This document shows positions 47,113-57,665 of a stretch of 64,000 nucleotides of DNA, piece after piece (the first letter of the stretch is position 1; each line of letters opens with the position of its first letter). The notes beneath the pieces were generated by a model that was not told where the DNA came from, made no database searches, and saw only the letters and a list, made by a program, of their open reading frames with translations. The DNA comes from Rhodopseudomonas boonkerdii (GTDB taxonomy: Bacteria; Pseudomonadota; Alphaproteobacteria; Rhizobiales; Xanthobacteraceae). The DNA is taken from NCBI RefSeq assembly GCF_021184025.1, contig NZ_CP036537.1, positions 248,001 through 312,000 of the forward strand. The letters run 5' to 3'. A program made the position numbers and the translations under genes.

Positions 47113-47826
47113 ATGCGTGAAATCGTGATGGATACTGAAACCACCGGCCTCGATCCGCTCCGCGGCGACAGGCTGGTGGAAATCGGCTGCCTCGAAATCT
47201 ACAATCGGATGCCGACCGGCCAGACCTTTCACGTCTACTGCAATCCTGAGCGCGACATGCCGCAGGAGGCGTTCAATGTTCACGGTCTGTCGGCGGAGTT
47301 TCTCTCCACCAAGCCGCTGTTTCATGAAATCGCCGATGACTTCCTCGCCTTTATTGGCGATTCGCCACTGGTGATTCACAACGGTTCGTTCGATCTCGGT
47401 TTCATCAATATGGAACTCGACCGCATCAAGCGTCCGCCCGTACCGCGTGATCGTCTGGTCGATACCCTGCTCCTGGCGCGGCGAAAACATCCAGGCGTGT
47501 CGAACCGTCTCGACGATCTCTGCGCCCGCTATTCGATCGACAATTCCCGCCGCACCAAGCACGGGGCACTGCTCGACTCTGAACTGCTGGCTGAGGTCTA
47601 TATCGATCTTGTCGGTGCGCGGCAGTCGTCGCTGATCCTGGCGGATGAAGCCCCGATCATGGTGCGCAGCGGCGTCAGCGATGCGCCGCGCCGTCAGCGC
47701 GAGATCGCATTGGCGCCGCGCGTGACGGAAGACGACCGCATCGCCCATCGCGCCTTTGTGGCAACGCTGGGTGACAAGCAGATCTGGTCGGAATTCTGGG
47801 GCGAGCCGGACAAGGCGGCTTCGTAA
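47113..47826 (+). CDS. dnaQ: DNA polymerase III subunit epsilon
   Basis: A 237-residue 3'-5' proofreading exonuclease. ExoI is IVMDTETTGLDP, ExoII VIHNGSFDLGFIN, ExoIII KHGALLDSELLAEVY: the DEDDh residues Asp, Glu, Asp, His and Asp are all present. A short clamp-binding C-terminal tail follows. 35 bp after coaE, probably same transcript. Confidence 0.95.
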   Translation: MREIVMDTETTGLDPLRGDRLVEIGCLEIYNRMPTGQTFHVYCNPERDMPQEAFNVHGLSAEFLSTKPLFHEIADDFLAFIGDSPLVIHNGSFDLGFINMELDRIKRPPVPRDRLVDTLLLARRKHPGVSNRLDDLCARYSIDNSRRTKHGALLDSELLAEVYIDLVGARQSSLILADEAPIMVRSGVSDAPRRQREIALAPRVTEDDRIAHRAFVATLGDKQIWSEFWGEPDKAAS

Positions 47827-47835
47827 CCCGCGGCC

Positions 47836-47925
47836 GTAGGGCGGATAAGCGAAGTGCAATCCGCCGGCCGAGTCCAAAGTTGAGACACCGCGGCGGATTA
47901 TGGCTTCGCCTCATCCGCCCTACGG
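47836..47925. repeat. R4 palindromic repeat, copy 1
   Basis: Arms CCGTAGGGCGGATAAGCGAA and CTTCGCCTCATCCGCCCTAC with inner AATCCGCCG/CGGCGGATT. It lies between convergent dnaQ and secB. Confidence 0.88.
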
Positions 47926-47935
47926 TACAGTTCAG

Positions 47936-48412
47936 TTAATTCGCCGGGCCGGCTTCGGCCTGCTGGCGTTCCAGGTTCTGGCGATACAGGCCGACGAAAT
48001 CGACCGGATCGAGCATCAGCGGCGGAAAACCGCCGTCGCGCACGGCGGTAGCAACGATCTCGCGGGCGAACGGGAACAGCAGGCGCGGGCATTCGATCAT
48101 GATCAGCGGGTGCAGATTTTCCTGCGGTACGTTGACGATGCGGAACACCCCGGCATAAGCCAGTTCGAATGAGAACAGCACCGAGCCGTTGGCATCGGCC
48201 TTACCTTCGATGGACAGTGTCACTTCATATTCGCTGTCCGAGAGATTGTTGGCGCCGACATTGATCTGGATGTTGATGTTTGGCTGCTGTTGCTGGGGAG
48301 CCAGCGAGGCTGGAGCATTCGGATTCTCGAAGGAGAGGTCCTTGGTATACTGAGCCAGCACGTTGAGCTGGGGCGGAGCCACCTCGGGAGCGTTGCCGTT
48401 GCCATTTGCCAT
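47936..48412 (-). CDS. secB: protein-export chaperone SecB
   Basis: A 158-residue tetrameric chaperone that keeps preproteins unfolded for Sec[35 protein letters not shown] is the usual alphaproteobacterial N-terminus, chosen over a TTG at 48475. [59 protein letters not shown] is the family core. It is the only minus-strand gene among the rightward set from the origin to smr. Confidence 0.96.
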   Translation of the reverse strand: MANGNGNAPEVAPPQLNVLAQYTKDLSFENPNAPASLAPQQQQPNINIQINVGANNLSDSEYEVTLSIEGKADANGSVLFSFELAYAGVFRIVNVPQENLHPLIMIECPRLLFPFAREIVATAVRDGGFPPLMLDPVDFVGLYRQNLERQQAEAGPAN

Positions 48413-48839
48413 GTCGAAAATCTCCTGAAGCGCCGCCGGGCGGCTTTGCCGATTCGCCGCGAAAAGCCGCGCCAAAGCGGCCCTTCCGTGCGGCGAGTGG
48501 CTATCATAGGCCCGCGGTATTCGACAAGGACGGCAGCGTCAGATTGCAGTCCGCCAATGGCCGAGAATTGCCTCAATTCGCCCGCCGATCGGTGCTAACC
48601 GGCTGATATGCCGCGGCTTCCATACCCGGCGCCCGTCGGCACGGGAGAAACTTGTCGCCCCGTTCGGCGTTACCGTCATCCCAAGCGGGGCCGCTTTGCC
48701 GCAGGCCCCCCGGAGCGCATGCCATTGGCTGGACCGGGTTTCATGTCTAGATGAGATTGTGCCGCCGATGATGTATCCTGTGTCGCGGCACCTTACTTCC
48801 CGGGTCCCAAGCCCGGTACCGATCAGAAAGCGACAAGAC
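48413..48839. other. intergenic region between divergent secB and timA
   Basis: 427 bp without a supported gene. It must contain both promoters. I see no repeat family match apart from a faint GTCATCCCAAGCGGGG piece near 48674. Frames on both strands lack ribosome sites. Confidence 0.4.
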
Positions 48840-49535
48840 GTGGACATTTACACCATCATCTTCCTGGCACTGGCGGTCTTCATTTTCCTGCGCCTGCGCA
48901 GTGTGCTCGGACAGCGTACCGGGGAAGAGCGTCCGCCCTTCGACCGCGCCGCCCGTGAGGCGATGCCGCAGGAAGGCAATGTGGTGTCCATGCCGAGCAG
49001 CCCGATCGACCAGAGCCAGCCGGCTCCGGCCGCTGAGATTTCGCCGGCCGAGCGCTGGAAGGGGATCGCCGAGCCGGGCACACCGCTGGCTGCCGGTCTC
49101 GACGCCATGGTCGAGCAGGATTCGTCCTTCGACGCGCGCCATTTCGTCACCGGCGCCAAGAGCGCTTACGAGATGATCGTGCTCGCTTTCGCCAATGGCG
49201 ATCGCCGCGCGCTGAAGGATCTGCTCTCCACGGAAGTGTTCGATAGCTTCGATGCCGCCATCAAGGATCGCGAAACCAAGGAGCTGAAGACCGAAACCCG
49301 CTTCGTCTCCATCGACAAGGCGGAGATCGTTGGCGCCGAGGTGCGTGACCGCACTGCGCAGCTGACCATTCGCTTCGTGTCGCAGATGATATCGGTGACC
49401 CGCGACAAGACCGGTCATGTGGTGGATGGCAGCGCCGACAGCGTGTCCGATATCACCGACGTCTGGACCTTCGCTCGCGATATCTCCTCGCGCGATCCGA
49501 ACTGGAAGCTGGTTGGCACCGGCGCCGGTCAGTAA
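48840..49535 (+). CDS. timA: Tim44-domain membrane protein (TimA)
   Basis: A 231-residue inner-membrane-anchored protein. The GTG at 48840 begins MDIYTIIFLALAVFIFLRLRSVLGQRTG, a single N-terminal helix; the longer frame to 48696 has an implausible leader. A Pro/Ala-rich linker is followed by the Tim44-like domain (FVTGAKSAYEMIVLAFANGDRRALKDLLSTEVFDSFDAAI). Homologous to mitochondrial import subunit Tim44; in alphaproteobacteria the role is probably in envelope protein handling. It overlaps or abuts mltA. Confidence 0.9.
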   Translation: MDIYTIIFLALAVFIFLRLRSVLGQRTGEERPPFDRAAREAMPQEGNVVSMPSSPIDQSQPAPAAEISPAERWKGIAEPGTPLAAGLDAMVEQDSSFDARHFVTGAKSAYEMIVLAFANGDRRALKDLLSTEVFDSFDAAIKDRETKELKTETRFVSIDKAEIVGAEVRDRTAQLTIRFVSQMISVTRDKTGHVVDGSADSVSDITDVWTFARDISSRDPNWKLVGTGAGQ

Positions 49536-51204
49536 GGACGCGCGCCGCGCGGCGCTTGCTGCGTGTGTCATGGCATGCGCCGTCACTTTGGCGGCGTGTG
49601 CCGCCGATGCGCGTGGCCTCAATCACAAATACCGCAGCCGCGGACATTCCGAGGCCTATGTCCCGCGCTATAATCCGGTGCGCGAATTCCCGTTCGAATT
49701 TCCCGGCAGCCAATACATGCCGGTGGCGTGGTCGGAGATATCTGGCTGGAGCGAGGACGATCCCTTCGGTGCCTTCACGGCCTTTCGCGCCAGCTGCAGG
49801 CCGATTTCAGCACCGCGCCATCCTGTGCCAGAAGCCAAGGCCATCGGTAACTCGCTGCGCGATCCCTGTCAGGCTGCGAAATCGGCGGATGTGACTGACG
49901 GCGCCAAGGCGCGCGCCTTCTTCGAACAGAACTTCACGCCCATCCGCATCTCGCGACTTGGCGAGCCCGACGGCTTTGTGACCGGCTATTACGAGCCCAT
50001 CGTCGACGGCTCGAAGACCAGGACCGACGTTTATACGGTCCCGGTCTATCGTCGGCCGTCGAACCTGTTCGTACGCGGATATAACCAGGCATCGCCGAGT
50101 CTGCCCAATGGCGGCGACGTCTTTCGCAAGATCGGCCGCCGCAAGCTGGTGCCTTATTACGATCGTGCGCAGATCGAGGATGGCGCCATCGCCGGCCGCG
50201 GGCTGGAAATCGCCTGGCTGAAGAGCCAGACGGATTTGCTGTTCTCGCAAATCCAGGGCTCCGCGCGCGTCCGCATGGAAGACGGCAGCATGATCCGTAT
50301 CAACTACGATTCTCACAACGGTTATCGCTATACGCCGGTCGGCCGCGTGCTCATCGATCGCGGCATCATTCCGCGCGAGCAGATGTCGATGCAGCGCATC
50401 CGGCAATATTTCGAGGAGAATCCGGAAGCCGCGAATGAAGTGCGGCGGCAGAACAAGGCTTTCGTGTTCTTCCGCGAGGTGCAGCTCGCCGACAAGGATG
50501 AAGCGGTGGGCGCGCAGGGCGTGCCGCTGACGCCGGGGCGTTCGATTGCCGTCGACAAGGCATTGCATGTCTATGGCACGCCGTTCTTCATCGAGGGCGA
50601 ACTGCCCATCGATACCGATACATCAAAGACGCCCTTCCGCCGTCTGATGGTGGCGCAGGATACAGGTTCGGCGATTGTCGGGCCCGCACGGGCCGATCTC
50701 TATTTCGGTGCTGGTGCCGAGATGGGCCGGGTTGCTGGCCGCATCCGCCATCCCGCGAAATTCGTCATGCTGGTGCCGAGAAGTCTCGATCCCTCGGCGC
50801 GCGGCCATAATATGCCCCTGCCCGACGCGAGGCCCGCGGCGAAGATTGCAAAACTGTTTCCGCAGACGCCGGTGAGCGAGCCGGCAAAGGCAGGCGCGGT
50901 GGCTCCCGAGAAGTCTGTTGTCACGAAAACGGAACCATCATCCGAGATCAAACTGAGCACGCCTGTTTCAACCGGCATACCACTACCGGCACCAAAGCCT
51001 GCCGAACCCGTGGCGCCGGCTATTGCTGCCGCAGCCGCCATTCCGATGCCGGAAGCGCGCCCGGCATCGGCGCCCCCGCTCGCGAAGAATGTCCCGCCAG
51101 AGGTGAAACAGGAAGCCAAGCCACGCCGCGCGAAGTATAAGCGTCGTGTCTATCGCCGCGCGCCGGCGCAATCGTCGTCGTCTTTCCGTTTCCCCTGGCA
51201 ATGA
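49513..51204 (+). CDS. mltA: membrane-bound lytic murein transglycosylase A
   Basis: About 563 residues. No ATG precedes the signal sequence; the TTG at 49513, overlapping timA by 23 bp, gives APAPVSKDARRAALAACVMACAVTLAACAAD, a lipoprotein signal with lipobox LAAC. An ATG at 49570 would truncate it. MltA domain: FVTGYYEPIVDGSKTRTDVYTVPVYRRP and VRMEDGSMIRINYDSHNGY; 3D domain with catalytic Asp in VAQDTGSAIVGPARADLYFG. A Pro/Ala-rich tail of about 130 residues ending in a basic RRAKYKRRVYRR cluster is unusual beside E. coli MltA (365 aa). Confidence 0.85.
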   Translation: MAPAPVSKDARRAALAACVMACAVTLAACAADARGLNHKYRSRGHSEAYVPRYNPVREFPFEFPGSQYMPVAWSEISGWSEDDPFGAFTAFRASCRPISAPRHPVPEAKAIGNSLRDPCQAAKSADVTDGAKARAFFEQNFTPIRISRLGEPDGFVTGYYEPIVDGSKTRTDVYTVPVYRRPSNLFVRGYNQASPSLPNGGDVFRKIGRRKLVPYYDRAQIEDGAIAGRGLEIAWLKSQTDLLFSQIQGSARVRMEDGSMIRINYDSHNGYRYTPVGRVLIDRGIIPREQMSMQRIRQYFEENPEAANEVRRQNKAFVFFREVQLADKDEAVGAQGVPLTPGRSIAVDKALHVYGTPFFIEGELPIDTDTSKTPFRRLMVAQDTGSAIVGPARADLYFGAGAEMGRVAGRIRHPAKFVMLVPRSLDPSARGHNMPLPDARPAAKIAKLFPQTPVSEPAKAGAVAPEKSVVTKTEPSSEIKLSTPVSTGIPLPAPKPAEPVAPAIAAAAAIPMPEARPASAPPLAKNVPPEVKQEAKPRRAKYKRRVYRRAPAQSSSSFRFPWQ

Positions 51205-51791
51205 AACGTTCGCGTCCACCGCAGATCGTTGACCCACCCCGCCGCCGTCATCGTCCTCTCAGTGAGGAGGAGCGCGCATTGTGGGATAGCGTCGCGAAAC
51301 AGGTGAAACCGCTGCGCAAACGGACGCGCCGGGCGTCGCCCGATGCAAGCACTGTCGAGGCCGCGCTGGCGCCGCTGCCGCCGATGTCTCGCAAGGTGGT
51401 GGAGGCCCCGCCGGCCAAGCCGGTGAAACAGACCGCTCCGCCGGTGCCACCGCTGATGGCGCTTGGCCGCCGGGAACGTTCGCAGCTCTCACGTGGCCGC
51501 AAGGAGATCGACGCGAGACTCGATCTGCACGGCATGACCCAAGAACGCGCCCATCGCGCGCTCGCCACGTTTCTGCAGCGGGCGAGTTATGATGGCCTGT
51601 CTTTCGTACTGATCATCACGGGCAAGGGGCGCACCGGGAGCCTTGAATCCGAGCGCGGCATTCTGCGACGGCAGGTGCCGATCTGGCTTAGTTTGCCTGA
51701 GTTTCGCGCACTCGTCGTCGGTTTCGAGGAAGCCCATATCGGGCACGGCGGTGCCGGGGCGCTGTATGTGCGGGTGAGGCGGACGCGGTAG
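51201..51791 (+). CDS. Smr domain protein
   Basis: A 196-residue protein. The N-terminal half is basic and disordered (RRRHRPLSEEERALWDSVAKQVKPLRKRTRR matches the DNA endonuclease SmrA-type leader). The Smr domain follows: IDARLDLHGMTQERAHRALATFLQRA with the LDLHG motif, LIITGKGRTGSLESERGILRRQVPIWL with TGKG. Smr domains nick branched DNA or RNA. ATGA overlap couples it to mltA, a conserved timA-mltA-smr order. Confidence 0.93.
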   Translation: MKRSRPPQIVDPPRRRHRPLSEEERALWDSVAKQVKPLRKRTRRASPDASTVEAALAPLPPMSRKVVEAPPAKPVKQTAPPVPPLMALGRRERSQLSRGRKEIDARLDLHGMTQERAHRALATFLQRASYDGLSFVLIITGKGRTGSLESERGILRRQVPIWLSLPEFRALVVGFEEAHIGHGGAGALYVRVRRTR

Positions 51792-51796
51792 GCTTG

Positions 51797-51887
51797 CCGT
51801 AGGGCGGATCAGGCGAAGCCGTAATCCGCCGGCCGAGCTCATGGTTGAAGCTCCGCGGCGGATTACGCTTCGCTCATCCGCCCTACG
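51797..51887. repeat. R4 palindromic repeat, copy 2
   Basis: CCGTAGGGCGGATCAGGCGA ... ACGCTTCGCTCATCCGCCCT, then ACG, close to the copy at 47836. Again between convergent genes (smr and hslU). Confidence 0.88.
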
Positions 51888-51902
51888 TCTTACAGCCGCG
51901 CG

Positions 51903-53204
51903 TTACAGAATAAACCGGCTGAGATCCGTGTTCTTCGCCAGATCCCCCACATGCTTCTGCACATAGCCGGCATCGATGCGGATGGTCTCGCCGTGCTTGT
52001 CCGGCGCGGTGAACGAAATCTCGTCGAGCACCCGCTCCATCACTGTCTGCAAACGCCGCGCACCGATATTCTCGACGGTCGAGTTGACCGCGACGGCGAC
52101 GTCGGCCAGCGCATCGATGGCGTCGTCCGAAAATTCCAGCGTCACGCCTTCGGTCTGCATCAGCGCGACATACTGCTTGATCAGCGATGCTTCGGGCTCG
52201 GTGAGGATTCGCCGCATGTTGTCGCGCGTCAGTGCATCCAGTTCGACGCGGATCGGCAGGCGGCCCTGCAATTCCGGCAGCAGGTCGCTCGGCTTGGCGA
52301 TGTGGAATGCGCCGGAGGCGATGAACAGGATGTGCTCGGTCTTGACGGCTCCATGCTTGGTCGAAACCGTGGTGCCTTCGATCAGCGGCAACAGATCGCG
52401 CTGCACGCCCTCGCGCGAGACCTCGCCGCCGCTGCGACCGTCGCGCACGCAGATCTTGTCGATCTCGTCGAGAAACACGATGCCGTTGTTCTCGACGACC
52501 GAGATGGCTTCCTGCACCACCTGATCGTTATCGAGCAACTTGTCGGCTTCCTCGCTCACCAGCGGCTCATGAGCGTCGGCGACCTTGAGGCGCCGCGTCT
52601 TGGTGCCCTTGCCCATCTTGCCAAAGATATCGCCGAGCGAAATCGCGCCCATCTGTGCACCGGGCATGCCGGGAATCTCGAACATCGCCGGGCCCGACGA
52701 TGACGCAACCTCGATCTCGATCTCCTTGTCGTTGAGCTCGCCATTGCGCAGCTTCCTGCGGAACGAATCCTTGGTGGCTGCGCTCGCGCCTGCGCCGACC
52801 AGCGCATCGACCACGCGATCTTCCGCGGCGAGCTGCGCCCGCGCCTGCACATCCTTGCGCTTCTTTTCGCGGGTCTGCGCGATCCCGACCTCAAGGAGAT
52901 CGCGAATGATCTGCTCGACATCGCGGCCGACATAACCGACCTCGGTAAATTTGGTCGCTTCCACCTTGAGGAACGGCGCACCCGCTAGTTTGGCCAGCCG
53001 GCGTGCGATCTCGGTCTTGCCGACGCCGGTGGGGCCGATCATCAGAATGTTCTTCGGCAGCACTTCTTCGCGCAGCAGTCCGGTGAGTTGCAGTCGGCGC
53101 CAGCGATTGCGCAGCGCGATCGAGACGGCGCGTTTGGCGTCGCCTTGGCCGACAATGAAGCGGTCGAGCTCGGAGACAATTTCGCGGGGAGAGAAGTCGG
53201 TCAT
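51903..53204 (-). CDS. hslU: ATP-dependent protease ATPase subunit HslU
   Basis: A 433-residue AAA+ unfoldase. Walker [16 protein letters not shown], pore loop GYVGRD, Walker [11 protein letters not shown]-domain and C-terminal end ...[13 protein letters not shown], which inserts into HslV. Overlaps hslV by 4 bp. Confidence 0.98.
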   Translation of the reverse strand: MTDFSPREIVSELDRFIVGQGDAKRAVSIALRNRWRRLQLTGLLREEVLPKNILMIGPTGVGKTEIARRLAKLAGAPFLKVEATKFTEVGYVGRDVEQIIRDLLEVGIAQTREKKRKDVQARAQLAAEDRVVDALVGAGASAATKDSFRRKLRNGELNDKEIEIEVASSSGPAMFEIPGMPGAQMGAISLGDIFGKMGKGTKTRRLKVADAHEPLVSEEADKLLDNDQVVQEAISVVENNGIVFLDEIDKICVRDGRSGGEVSREGVQRDLLPLIEGTTVSTKHGAVKTEHILFIASGAFHIAKPSDLLPELQGRLPIRVELDALTRDNMRRILTEPEASLIKQYVALMQTEGVTLEFSDDAIDALADVAVAVNSTVENIGARRLQTVMERVLDEISFTAPDKHGETIRIDAGYVQKHVGDLAKNTDLSRFIL

Positions 53205-53776
53205 TCGCTCAGTGTCTCGATCGTCAGGTTGCGGTTGGTGTAGACGCAGATATCGGCGGCGATATCGAGCGATTTGCGGACGATGCTCTCGGCATCCTGG
53301 TCGGTGGTATCGGTCAATGCACGAGCTGCGGCCAGCGCATAATTGCCGCCGGAGCCGATCGCCATCACGCCACCTTCCGGCTCCAGCACGTCGCCGGTGC
53401 CGGTGAGAACCAGCGAGACCGATTTGTCGGCCACGATCATCATGGCTTCCAGCCGGCGCAAATAACGGTCGGTGCGCCAGTCCTTGGCGAGTTCGACAGC
53501 GGCACGGGTGAGCTGCCCAGGATACTGTTCCAGCTTGGCTTCCAGGCGCTCGAACAGGGTGAAAGCGTCGGCGGTGGCGCCGGCAAAGCCTCCGATCACG
53601 TCGCCTTTGCCCAGTTTACGGACCTTTCTGGCATTGGACTTGATCACGGTCTGGCCGATCGAGACCTGGCCGTCGCCGCCGACCACGACTTTTCCGTTCT
53701 TGCGGACAGTCAGAATGGTGGTGCCGTGCCAGATCACGGACGATGCGTCACCGGACGCGGAAGAATGGTTGCTCAT
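53201..53776 (-). CDS. hslV: ATP-dependent protease subunit HslV
   Basis: A 191-residue proteasome-like threonine peptidase. The start [18 protein letters not shown] at 53776 leaves an 18-residue propeptide before the catalytic Thr of [42 protein letters not shown] and the end [15 protein letters not shown] are typical. The longer frame to 53893 lacks family sequence. Coupled with hslU; no convincing heat-shock promoter was found. Confidence 0.97.
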   Translation of the reverse strand: MSNHSSASGDASSVIWHGTTILTVRKNGKVVVGGDGQVSIGQTVIKSNARKVRKLGKGDVIGGFAGATADAFTLFERLEAKLEQYPGQLTRAAVELAKDWRTDRYLRRLEAMMIVADKSVSLVLTGTGDVLEPEGGVMAIGSGGNYALAAARALTDTTDQDAESIVRKSLDIAADICVYTNRNLTIETLSE

Positions 53777-53980
53777 GGGTATCCTCGTGAGGGTCTGATC
53801 TAGGCATGGGCGGGGTCGGATGCAAATGCGGCCGATGGCGGCGGAATTTAAAGGCGCTGTCGCTGTCTCCAGCCATGAATTTCCGCTCACCATAGCCGCC
53901 GAATCCCGCGTTCGAGCCGTAGCGTCCCTGTCATCCCCCTGTTAAAAGACCGCGGTTTCAGCCAGCGAAAGGCCCCTTCG

Positions 53981-54574
53981 ATGCGCAAGGCGACGATCAA
54001 GCGCGCCACCAAGGAGACCCAGATCGAGGTTTCCGTGAATCTCGATGGCACCGGTGCGTCCAATTCGACCACCGGCATCGGATTCTTCGACCATATGCTT
54101 GATCTGCTCGCCCGCCATTCCCGCATCGACATCACCGTCAAAGCCGTCGGCGATCTCCATGTCGATTTCCATCACACCACAGAAGATGTCGGCATTGCTC
54201 TCGGCCAGGCGGTGAAACACGCGCTCGGCGACATGGCCGGCATCACCCGCTACGCCTCGCTCTATATGCCCATGGACGAGACCCTGACCCGGGTGGCGCT
54301 GGATATTTCCGGCCGCCCCTTCCTGGTGTTCAAGTCCACCTTTCCGACCCACAAGATTGGCGAATTCGACACCGAACTCGTGCGCGAATGGTTTACGGCC
54401 TTTGCCGTACAGGCGGGCGTGACTTTGCATGTCGAAACCCTATATGGCGAGAACAGCCATCACATTGCCGAATCCTGTTTCAAGGGTCTGGCACGGGCGT
54501 TGCGGACGGCAGTCGCCATCGATCCACGCAATGCCGGCGAAGTGCCGTCCACCAAGGGTCAGCTCGGCGGCTGA
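53981..54574 (+). CDS. hisB: imidazoleglycerol-phosphate dehydratase
   Basis: A 197-residue manganese enzyme for histidine step 6. Metal-binding [16 protein letters not shown] [17 protein letters not shown] and [14 protein letters not shown], then [21 protein letters not shown]. Monofunctional (no phosphatase domain). First gene of the hisB-DUF2628-hisHAFE-coaA set. Confidence 0.97.
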   Translation: MRKATIKRATKETQIEVSVNLDGTGASNSTTGIGFFDHMLDLLARHSRIDITVKAVGDLHVDFHHTTEDVGIALGQAVKHALGDMAGITRYASLYMPMDETLTRVALDISGRPFLVFKSTFPTHKIGEFDTELVREWFTAFAVQAGVTLHVETLYGENSHHIAESCFKGLARALRTAVAIDPRNAGEVPSTKGQLGG

Positions 54575-54615
54575 TCCTCGTTTCGTGATCCCTGCTTTGT
54601 CGCGGCGGAGTTTGC

Positions 54616-55128
54616 ATGCCGGTCTATACAGTTCATGCGCCCAAGAGCGCTGGCCTTGCGCCATCAGCGGCGACGGACAAGTTTGTCTTCGTGCGCGACG
54701 GCTTCCATTTCTGGGCCTTTGTGGCAGGGCCGTTCTGGTTGCTGTTTCACCGGCTATGGCTAGTACTGATCGGTTATCTTGTGCTGTCGTTCGTCGGCGA
54801 GATCGCGCTGTCGAAGCTTGGCGTCGGGGCCGGCCTGCGCGGTATCGTGATGTTCCTGGTCGCGCTGCTGATGGGCTTTGAAGCGTCCAGCCTGCGCCGC
54901 TGGTCGTTATCGTCGGGCAAATGGCGACAGCTCGATATGGTCGTTGCCGACAATACCGAAGCCGCCGAACGCCGCTTCTTCGATCATTGGGCCACCAGCC
55001 GGCGCGATGAATCCTATTCGACCGATCGTGGCGCGCCGCCGCCGACCCGCCGTGTTCCAGCCCAGCCATTCGCGCGCGGGCCGGAGGATGTGATCGGCCT
55101 GTTTCCGCAACCGGGAGTGACGCGGTGA
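54616..55128 (+). CDS. DUF2628 membrane protein within the his operon
   Basis: A 170-residue protein. A short soluble N-terminus leads to the DUF2628 core [35 protein letters not shown] and a further hydrophobic run [23 protein letters not shown], giving about three membrane helices. The C-terminal 70 residues are soluble, with a proline-rich stretch. It overlaps hisH by 4 bp. The position is conserved in relatives, but no histidine function is known. Confidence 0.85.
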   Translation: MPVYTVHAPKSAGLAPSAATDKFVFVRDGFHFWAFVAGPFWLLFHRLWLVLIGYLVLSFVGEIALSKLGVGAGLRGIVMFLVALLMGFEASSLRRWSLSSGKWRQLDMVVADNTEAAERRFFDHWATSRRDESYSTDRGAPPPTRRVPAQPFARGPEDVIGLFPQPGVTR

Positions 55129-55775
55129 CCGTCGCCATTATCGATTACGGCTCCGGCAATCTGCACTCCGCTGCAAAAGCCTTCGAGCGCGCCACCCGAG
55201 GCATGGAAGTGCCTCCGAAGATCGTCGTGACCCGCGATCCCGATCAGGTATTTCGCGCCGATCGGATCGTCCTGCCCGGCGTCGGCGCTTTTGCCGATTG
55301 CCGCCGTGGTCTCAACGAACTCGACGGTATGGTCGATGCCATGACCGAAGCGGTGCGCGACAAAGCGCGGCCATTCTTCGGCATCTGCGTCGGCATGCAG
55401 CTGATGGCGACGCGCGGCAAGGAGCATGTCATCACCGATGGTCTCAACTGGATCGCCGGCGACGTCGAGAAGATCACGCCGCAGGATGAGTCGCTGAAGA
55501 TCCCGCATATGGGCTGGAATACGCTCGAACTGTTGCGCGAACATCCGGTATTGCAAGGCCTGCCGCTCGGGCCGAAGGGCCGTCATGCCTATTTCGTGCA
55601 CTCCTATCACCTCAATGCGGTGAACGAGGCCGAAGTGCTTGCGCGCGCCGATTACGGCGGGCCGGTCACCGCCATCGTCGGCCGCGACACCGCCATCGGC
55701 ACGCAGTTTCATCCCGAAAAGAGCCAGCGATTTGGTTTGGCCCTGATCGCCAACTTTCTGAAGTGGAAGCCGTGA
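55125..55775 (+). CDS. hisH: imidazole glycerol phosphate synthase, glutaminase subunit
   Basis: A 216-residue class I amidotransferase that feeds ammonia to HisF. Nucleophile Cys in [11 protein letters not shown], with His/Glu in [22 protein letters not shown] forms the oxyanion strand region. Start and stop overlap its neighbours (ATGA and GTGA), so translation is coupled. Confidence 0.96.
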   Translation: MTVAIIDYGSGNLHSAAKAFERATRGMEVPPKIVVTRDPDQVFRADRIVLPGVGAFADCRRGLNELDGMVDAMTEAVRDKARPFFGICVGMQLMATRGKEHVITDGLNWIAGDVEKITPQDESLKIPHMGWNTLELLREHPVLQGLPLGPKGRHAYFVHSYHLNAVNEAEVLARADYGGPVTAIVGRDTAIGTQFHPEKSQRFGLALIANFLKWKP

Positions 55776-56503
55776 TTCTCTTTCCCGCCATCGACCTGAA
55801 AAACGGCCAGTGCGTCCGCCTCGAACAAGGCGACATGACGCGCGCCACCGTGTTTAACCTCGATCCTGCCGCGCAGGCAAAATCGTTCGAGGATCAGGGG
55901 TTCGAGTATCTCCATGTCGTGGATCTCGACGGCGCCTTTGCCGGCAAGCCGGTAAATGCGCAGGCGGTCGAAGCGATGCTGACGCGCGTAAAATTTCCAG
56001 TGCAGCTCGGTGGCGGTATCCGCGATCTCGCGACGGTGGAAGCGTGGCTTTCGAAGGGCATCACCCGCGTCATCATCGGTACGGCGGCGGTGCGCGATCC
56101 CGCTCTCGTGAAGGAAGCCGCCAAGAAATTCCCCGGCCGCGTCGCCGTCGGCCTCGATGCGCGCGATGGCAAGGTCGCGGTGGAAGGTTGGGCGGACGTG
56201 TCCACCGTCACGGCGCTGGACATCGCACAGCGTTTTGAAGATGCCGGCGTCGCCGCGATTATCTTCACCGACATCGCCCGCGACGGCATGCTGAAGGGCA
56301 TCAATTGGGACGCGACGATTGCGCTCGCCGATGCCATTTCGATCCCCGTCATCGCCTCCGGCGGCCTCGCCTCGATCGACGATATCAAGGCGATGCTGGG
56401 GCCGCGTGCGAAAAAGCTCGAAGGCGCCATTTCCGGCCGTGCGCTTTATGACGGCCGGATCGATCCGGCGGAAGCGCTCAAGCTGATCAAGCAGGCCGTA
56501 TAG
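55772..56503 (+). CDS. hisA: HisA, phosphoribosylformimino-AICAR-P isomerase
   Basis: A 243-residue beta/alpha barrel. The GTG at 55772 overlaps the hisH stop and gives [21 protein letters not shown]; the Asp of AIDLK and Asp in FTDIARDGM are catalytic. VQLGGGIRD and [11 protein letters not shown] are the phosphate loops. Confidence 0.96.
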   Translation: MILFPAIDLKNGQCVRLEQGDMTRATVFNLDPAAQAKSFEDQGFEYLHVVDLDGAFAGKPVNAQAVEAMLTRVKFPVQLGGGIRDLATVEAWLSKGITRVIIGTAAVRDPALVKEAAKKFPGRVAVGLDARDGKVAVEGWADVSTVTALDIAQRFEDAGVAAIIFTDIARDGMLKGINWDATIALADAISIPVIASGGLASIDDIKAMLGPRAKKLEGAISGRALYDGRIDPAEALKLIKQAV

Positions 56504-56513
56504 GAACACAGCC

Positions 56514-57275
56514 ATGTTCAAGGTCCGCGTCATCCCCTGCCTCGACGTCAAGGACGGCCGCGTGGTTAAGGGCGTCAATTTCGTCGATCTGCGCGATGCC
56601 GGCGATCCGGTTGAGGCTGCGATTGCCTATGACGCCGCCGGTGCGGACGAGCTGACCTTTCTCGACATCAACGCCACGCACGAAAATCGCGGTACCATGA
56701 TGGACGTGGTTCGCCGCACGGCGGAAGCCTGCTTCATGCCGCTGACCGTCGGCGGCGGTGTTCGTACCGTCGACGACATCAAGGCGCTGTTGCGCGCCGG
56801 CGCCGACAAGGTGTCGATCAACTCAGCCGCGGTGGCGCGTCGCGAATTCGTCAAGGAAGCCGCGGAAAAGTTCGGCGATCAGTGCATCGTCGTCGCCATC
56901 GACGCCAAGCGTGCCGGCTCGCGCTGGGAGATCTTTACCCATGGCGGCCGCAAGTCCACCGGGATCGACGCCATCGAATTCGCCCAGGAAGTGGTCTCGC
57001 TCGGCGCCGGTGAAATTCTGCTCACATCCATGGATCGCGACGGTACCCGCACCGGTTTCGATATCGAGCTGACCCGCGCCATCGCCGACAGTATTCCAGT
57101 GCCGGTGATCGCCTCGGGCGGCGTCGGCAATCTCGATCATCTGGTCGAAGGCATCAGGTCCGGCCATGCCACCGCCGTGCTGGCTGCCTCGATCTTTCAC
57201 TTCGGTGAATTTACCATCCGACAGGCCAAGGACCACATGCAGCGGGCGGGTCTGCCGATGCGGCTTGATCCGTAG
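56514..57275 (+). CDS. hisF: imidazole glycerol phosphate synthase, cyclase subunit
   Basis: A 253-residue barrel. [20 protein letters not shown] contains catalytic Asp11; the second Asp is in [20 protein letters not shown] and [12 protein letters not shown] bind phosphate. Complete, 10 bp after hisA. Confidence 0.97.
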   Translation: MFKVRVIPCLDVKDGRVVKGVNFVDLRDAGDPVEAAIAYDAAGADELTFLDINATHENRGTMMDVVRRTAEACFMPLTVGGGVRTVDDIKALLRAGADKVSINSAAVARREFVKEAAEKFGDQCIVVAIDAKRAGSRWEIFTHGGRKSTGIDAIEFAQEVVSLGAGEILLTSMDRDGTRTGFDIELTRAIADSIPVPVIASGGVGNLDHLVEGIRSGHATAVLAASIFHFGEFTIRQAKDHMQRAGLPMRLDP

Positions 57276-57287
57276 GAAAGGCTCTCG

Positions 57288-57611
57288 ATGTCCTTCACAC
57301 TTCATGATCTCGCTGACATCATCGACGCCCGCGCGGCTGCGGCCGATGGCGAGTCGTCTTATACGAAGAAGCTGCTCGACAAAGGCGCCGTGCATTGCGC
57401 CAAGAAATTCGGCGAGGAAGCGGTCGAAGCGGTCATCGCCGCGGTCGAGGCGGATCGCACCGATCTGATCAATGAAAGTGCCGATGTGCTGTTTCACCTT
57501 CTGGTGTTGCTAAAATCGCGCGGCATCACGATTCAGGATGTCGAGGCGGCGCTCGGCGCACGCACGAATCAATCCGGTTTGCAGGAAAAGGCGTCACGCG
57601 CGCGCGACTGA
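57288..57611 (+). CDS. hisE: phosphoribosyl-ATP pyrophosphatase
   Basis: A 107-residue MazG-fold enzyme for histidine step 2. SYTKKLLDKGAVHCAKKFGEEAVEAVIAAVEADRTDLINESADVLFHLLVLL carries the EExxE and ExxD metal ligands. Separate from hisI, as is usual in this order. Confidence 0.95.
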   Translation: MSFTLHDLADIIDARAAAADGESSYTKKLLDKGAVHCAKKFGEEAVEAVIAAVEADRTDLINESADVLFHLLVLLKSRGITIQDVEAALGARTNQSGLQEKASRARD

Positions 57612-57665
57612 TATTCCGAGGTCAAAAGTCATCAAGAGCTTCGGCCTTTCATTTGGGAAACACTG

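Noticed and set aside
53777-53980. Heat-shock (sigma-32) promoter for hslVU
   Set aside because: Only fragments such as CTCGAAC...CTATGG with wrong spacing were found.
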